The notes beneath the pieces are model-generated. The model was not told the DNA's origin. It did not search any database and saw only the letters and a list, made by a program, of their open reading frames with translations. The translations under genes were made by a program, and so were the position numbers. DNA of 7,591 bases, from positions 1-7,591 of the forward strand of contig CANRGU010000058.1 in assembly GCA_947630255.1 (NCBI GenBank), given 5' to 3'. The DNA is from an uncultured Clostridia bacterium. Its GTDB lineage: Bacteria > Bacillota > Clostridia > TANB77 > CAG-508. Shown piece by piece: positions 6,033 through 7,591 of this stretch (the stretch's first letter is position 1; every line of letters starts with the position of its first letter).

Positions 6033-7365
6033 CTATTCTCTGTATTTTTCCATATTACCAAACTTTGTAAAATTTCCAAGCCATACTAATTCTACTGTTC
6101 CTGTAGAACCCGACCTGTGCTTTGCCAAAATTACTTCTGCTATATTTTTCTTGTCTGAATCTGGATTATAATAATCGTCTCTGTATAAAAACATTACAAT
6201 GTCAGCATCTTGCTCTATCGCACCAGATTCACGAAGATCTGAAAGCATTGGTCTATGATCTGCTCTTGCTTCAGCTGCTCTAGATAATTGAGATAGTGCA
6301 ATTACTGGTACATCTAATTCTTTTGCAAGTATTTTTAGTGATCTACTTATTTCAGAAATTTCTTGCTCACGACTCGAATTTCTTTTTCCGCTTCCTTGTA
6401 TTAGTTGTAAATAATCTATTACTATAAGTCCTATATTTTTTTCTATTTTTAGTTTTCTGCATTTTGCTCTTATTTCTGTAACAGTTATTCCTGGTGTGTC
6501 ATCAATATATATTGGTGCCTCTGAAAGTGGTCCGTAAAGCTGTTGCAAGTTTTACCCAATCGTCTTCTTCTATTTTTCCGGTTCTAATTTTATTACTATC
6601 AACCATTGCTTCACTACATAGCATTCTGCTTACAAGCTGACTTTTAGACATCTCTAAATTAAATATTATAACTGGAACCTTTGCTTTAAGTGCTGCATTA
6701 GTTGCAATATTTAAGGCAAATGCTGATTTACCCATTGCTGGTCTTGCAGCTACTAATATTAAATCTGAATTATGTAGTCCAGCTGTTTTATAGTCTAAGT
6801 CTACAAATCCGGTTGGTATTCCCGTTATTGGTTGCTTTTGGTTATATAATTTTTCTATTTCTGCAAAACTTTCAACTAAAATATCTTTTAATGCAGAATA
6901 TCCCTTTTGGTTTTTTCCTTGTGCAATGTCAAATATCTTTTTTTCTGCTTGATCTATAATTGAATCTATGCTTTCTGTTTCTGCATATCCTAAATCTATA
7001 AGTTCATTAGAAGTTTTTATTAATCTCCTCAATATTGACTTTTCTTCTACTATTTTTATATATTTGTCTACATTTGCAGTTGTTGGCACTTTGTCTGGAA
7101 GTGCTGCTAGATATTCTAATCCTCCAACAGCTTCTAGCTTTCCTAGAGATGTTAGCTCTGCTTTTACGGTGATTATATCTACTGGTTCTGCTCTATTATA
7201 TAAATTTAAAATTGCTTCATATATTATTTTATTATCTTGCCTATAAAAATCATCTGATTTTAACACTTCAATGCTATCTACTACTGCATCTTTATCTGTA
7301 AGCATACTGCCTAATACAGCTTGCTCAGCATCTATGTCGTGTGGTGGTATTTTTCCTAAGTCCAT
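6033..7365 (-). CDS. dnaB: DnaB replicative helicase; needs a +1 frameshift
   Basis: DnaB is the hexameric 5'-3' helicase that unwinds DNA at the replication fork. Read across one extra base, the product is 443 residues, the usual family length, and the join leaves no gap or duplication against the DnaB pattern. The N-terminal primase-interacting domain begins IPPHDIDAEQAVLGSML. A linker leads to the RecA-like ATPase with Walker A ARPAMGKS (207-214), Walker B VIDYLQL (315-321), SQLSRAAEARADHRP (358-372), LRESGAIEQDAD and the KHRSGSTG arginine-finger region (415-422). The upstream frame is correct through LATAL (277), and the downstream frame resumes at GPLSEAPIYIDDTPG. Without a shift, translation ends at 6502 after ten aberrant residues and lacks Walker B, which would be non-functional. 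The ATG at 7365 is chosen over one at 7413 because AAGGAGG (7371-7377) lies 5 bases upstream and homologues begin there. It follows rplI, the usual Firmicutes order. Confidence 0.93.
6531..6534 (-). other. Putative +1 frameshift site at an in-frame CGG (C-GGA)
   Basis: On the coding strand the upstream frame reads GCA ACA GCT TTA CGG ACC. Skipping the C gives GCT TTA GGA CCA CTT, encoding ALGPL, which matches the DnaB family without gap. The extra base is not in a homopolymer, so it is not the usual long-read indel error. No Shine-Dalgarno-like stimulator or prfB-type CTT TGA signal is visible, and re-pairing of the UUA-reading tRNA on UAC would be poor. Incoming Gly-tRNA reading GGA while CGG stays empty is a mechanism that would need no slippery codon. 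Confidence 0.55.
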
Positions 7366-7370
7366 ATTTT

Positions 7371-7377
7371 CCTCCTT
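7371..7377 (-). promoter_or_regulatory. Strong ribosome binding site that sets the dnaB start
   Basis: AAGGAGG lies 5 bases upstream of the ATG at 7365, a near-perfect match to the 16S rRNA 3' end. It decides between this start and the upstream ATG at 7413, which would overlap the rplI-dnaB gap and add 16 residues not typical of the family. Confidence 0.85.
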
Positions 7378-7432
7378 CTCTGTCAGTATATATCTAATGT
7401 TTTTAGCCCTCATTCTTCTCTATCATTTAGTG

Positions 7433-7591
7433 TTATTCTGGTTCTACCGCTAATGTTAATTTTGCAGATACTCCATCTCCAAATTTTATTTCTACTGAAA
7501 ATCTTCCTATATTTTTTATGGTTTCTTCTAAATTTATTTTTTTCTTATCTATTTCCATTTTATATTGCTTTTTTAGTTCTTCTGATATTTC
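7433..7591 (-). CDS. rplI: Ribosomal protein L9, C-terminal part (partial)
   Basis: The 52 residues before the TAA at 7433-7435 match the C-terminal domain of bacterial L9: EISEELKKQYKMEIDKKKI, then LEETIKNIGRFSVEIKFGDG and VSAKLTLAVEPE. L9 binds the base of the L1 stalk in 23S rRNA and helps maintain reading frame on the ribosome. The 5' end lies outside the window. The stop is 67 bases upstream of the dnaB start, and rplI-dnaB is a conserved pair in Firmicutes, so the two are probably co-transcribed. The identification rests on the C-terminal pattern together with the dnaB neighbour. Confidence 0.93.
   Translation of the reverse strand, partial: EISEELKKQYKMEIDKKKINLEETIKNIGRFSVEIKFGDGVSAKLTLAVEPE

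Noticed and set aside
294..6534. Reassignment of CGG to another amino acid
   Set aside because: At both sites the frame itself changes after the codon, so decoding CGG as any single amino acid would not restore the proteins.
6033..6548. A separate 171-residue gene for the second half of DnaB
   Set aside because: It would need a TTG start inside the upstream frame with no ribosome binding site, and its sequence continues DnaB without gap at ALGPL; it is the rest of the same protein.
6531..6560. A prfB-like programmed frameshift signal in dnaB
   Set aside because: There is no in-frame stop at the shift point, no CTT TGA core and no Shine-Dalgarno-like stimulator upstream.

Overview
The window looks like a chromosomal segment of a low-GC Gram-positive bacterium, probably an uncultured gut-type member of the Clostridia. 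The evidence is about 27-30% GC in the coding regions, strong AGGAG-type ribosome binding sites, the minus-strand order rplI-dnaB-tilS-ftsH, and pilin-like leaders of the 'KGITLIALIITVIV' type that are common in Clostridia. This placement is inference; no rRNA or other taxonomic marker is present.

Layout, in the direction of transcription (right to left, minus strand): the end of rplI (ribosomal protein L9, 7591-7433); dnaB (replicative helicase, 7365-6033), which needs a +1 frameshift at about 6534 to be full length; a short gap with a hairpin; tilS (tRNA-Ile lysidine synthetase, 5981-4995, short form); a 128-base gap with a possible terminator and a good promoter; ftsH (membrane AAA+ zinc protease, 4866-3061); then two paralogous pilin-like surface proteins (2986-1610 and 1509-129). 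The second of these also needs a +1 frameshift, near 297. At the left edge the last 24 codons of an unidentified plus-strand gene (1-75) converge on the pilin-like pair, and a bidirectional intrinsic terminator (57-91) separates them.

The first four genes are housekeeping: translation, replication, tRNA decoding and membrane protein quality control. The two pilin-like genes are accessory. Each has a prepilin-type N-terminus, a divergent middle and a C-terminal module ending in LRPVV-x-LSSD. The DNA of both C-terminal modules is near 46% GC, against about 26% in a sampled stretch upstream in the second gene. In the 2986-1610 gene the apparently variable positions are mostly NNY codons, as expected if AAY codons of a template had been mutated at adenines by a diversity-generating retroelement. 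No reverse transcriptase or template repeat lies in the window.

The most unusual signal links the two frameshifts. I checked every CGG against the reading frames of all minus-strand genes. Among roughly 2,300 codons CGG occurs in frame exactly twice, and both are at the frameshift points. In each case the local sequence is C-GGA, and skipping the C restores the correct frame with a Gly codon. CGU, CGC, CGA, AGA and AGG are all used normally. This suggests that CGG may be unassigned or nearly unreadable in this organism and may act as a +1 frameshift site. Two coincident assembly errors or mutations are the alternative.
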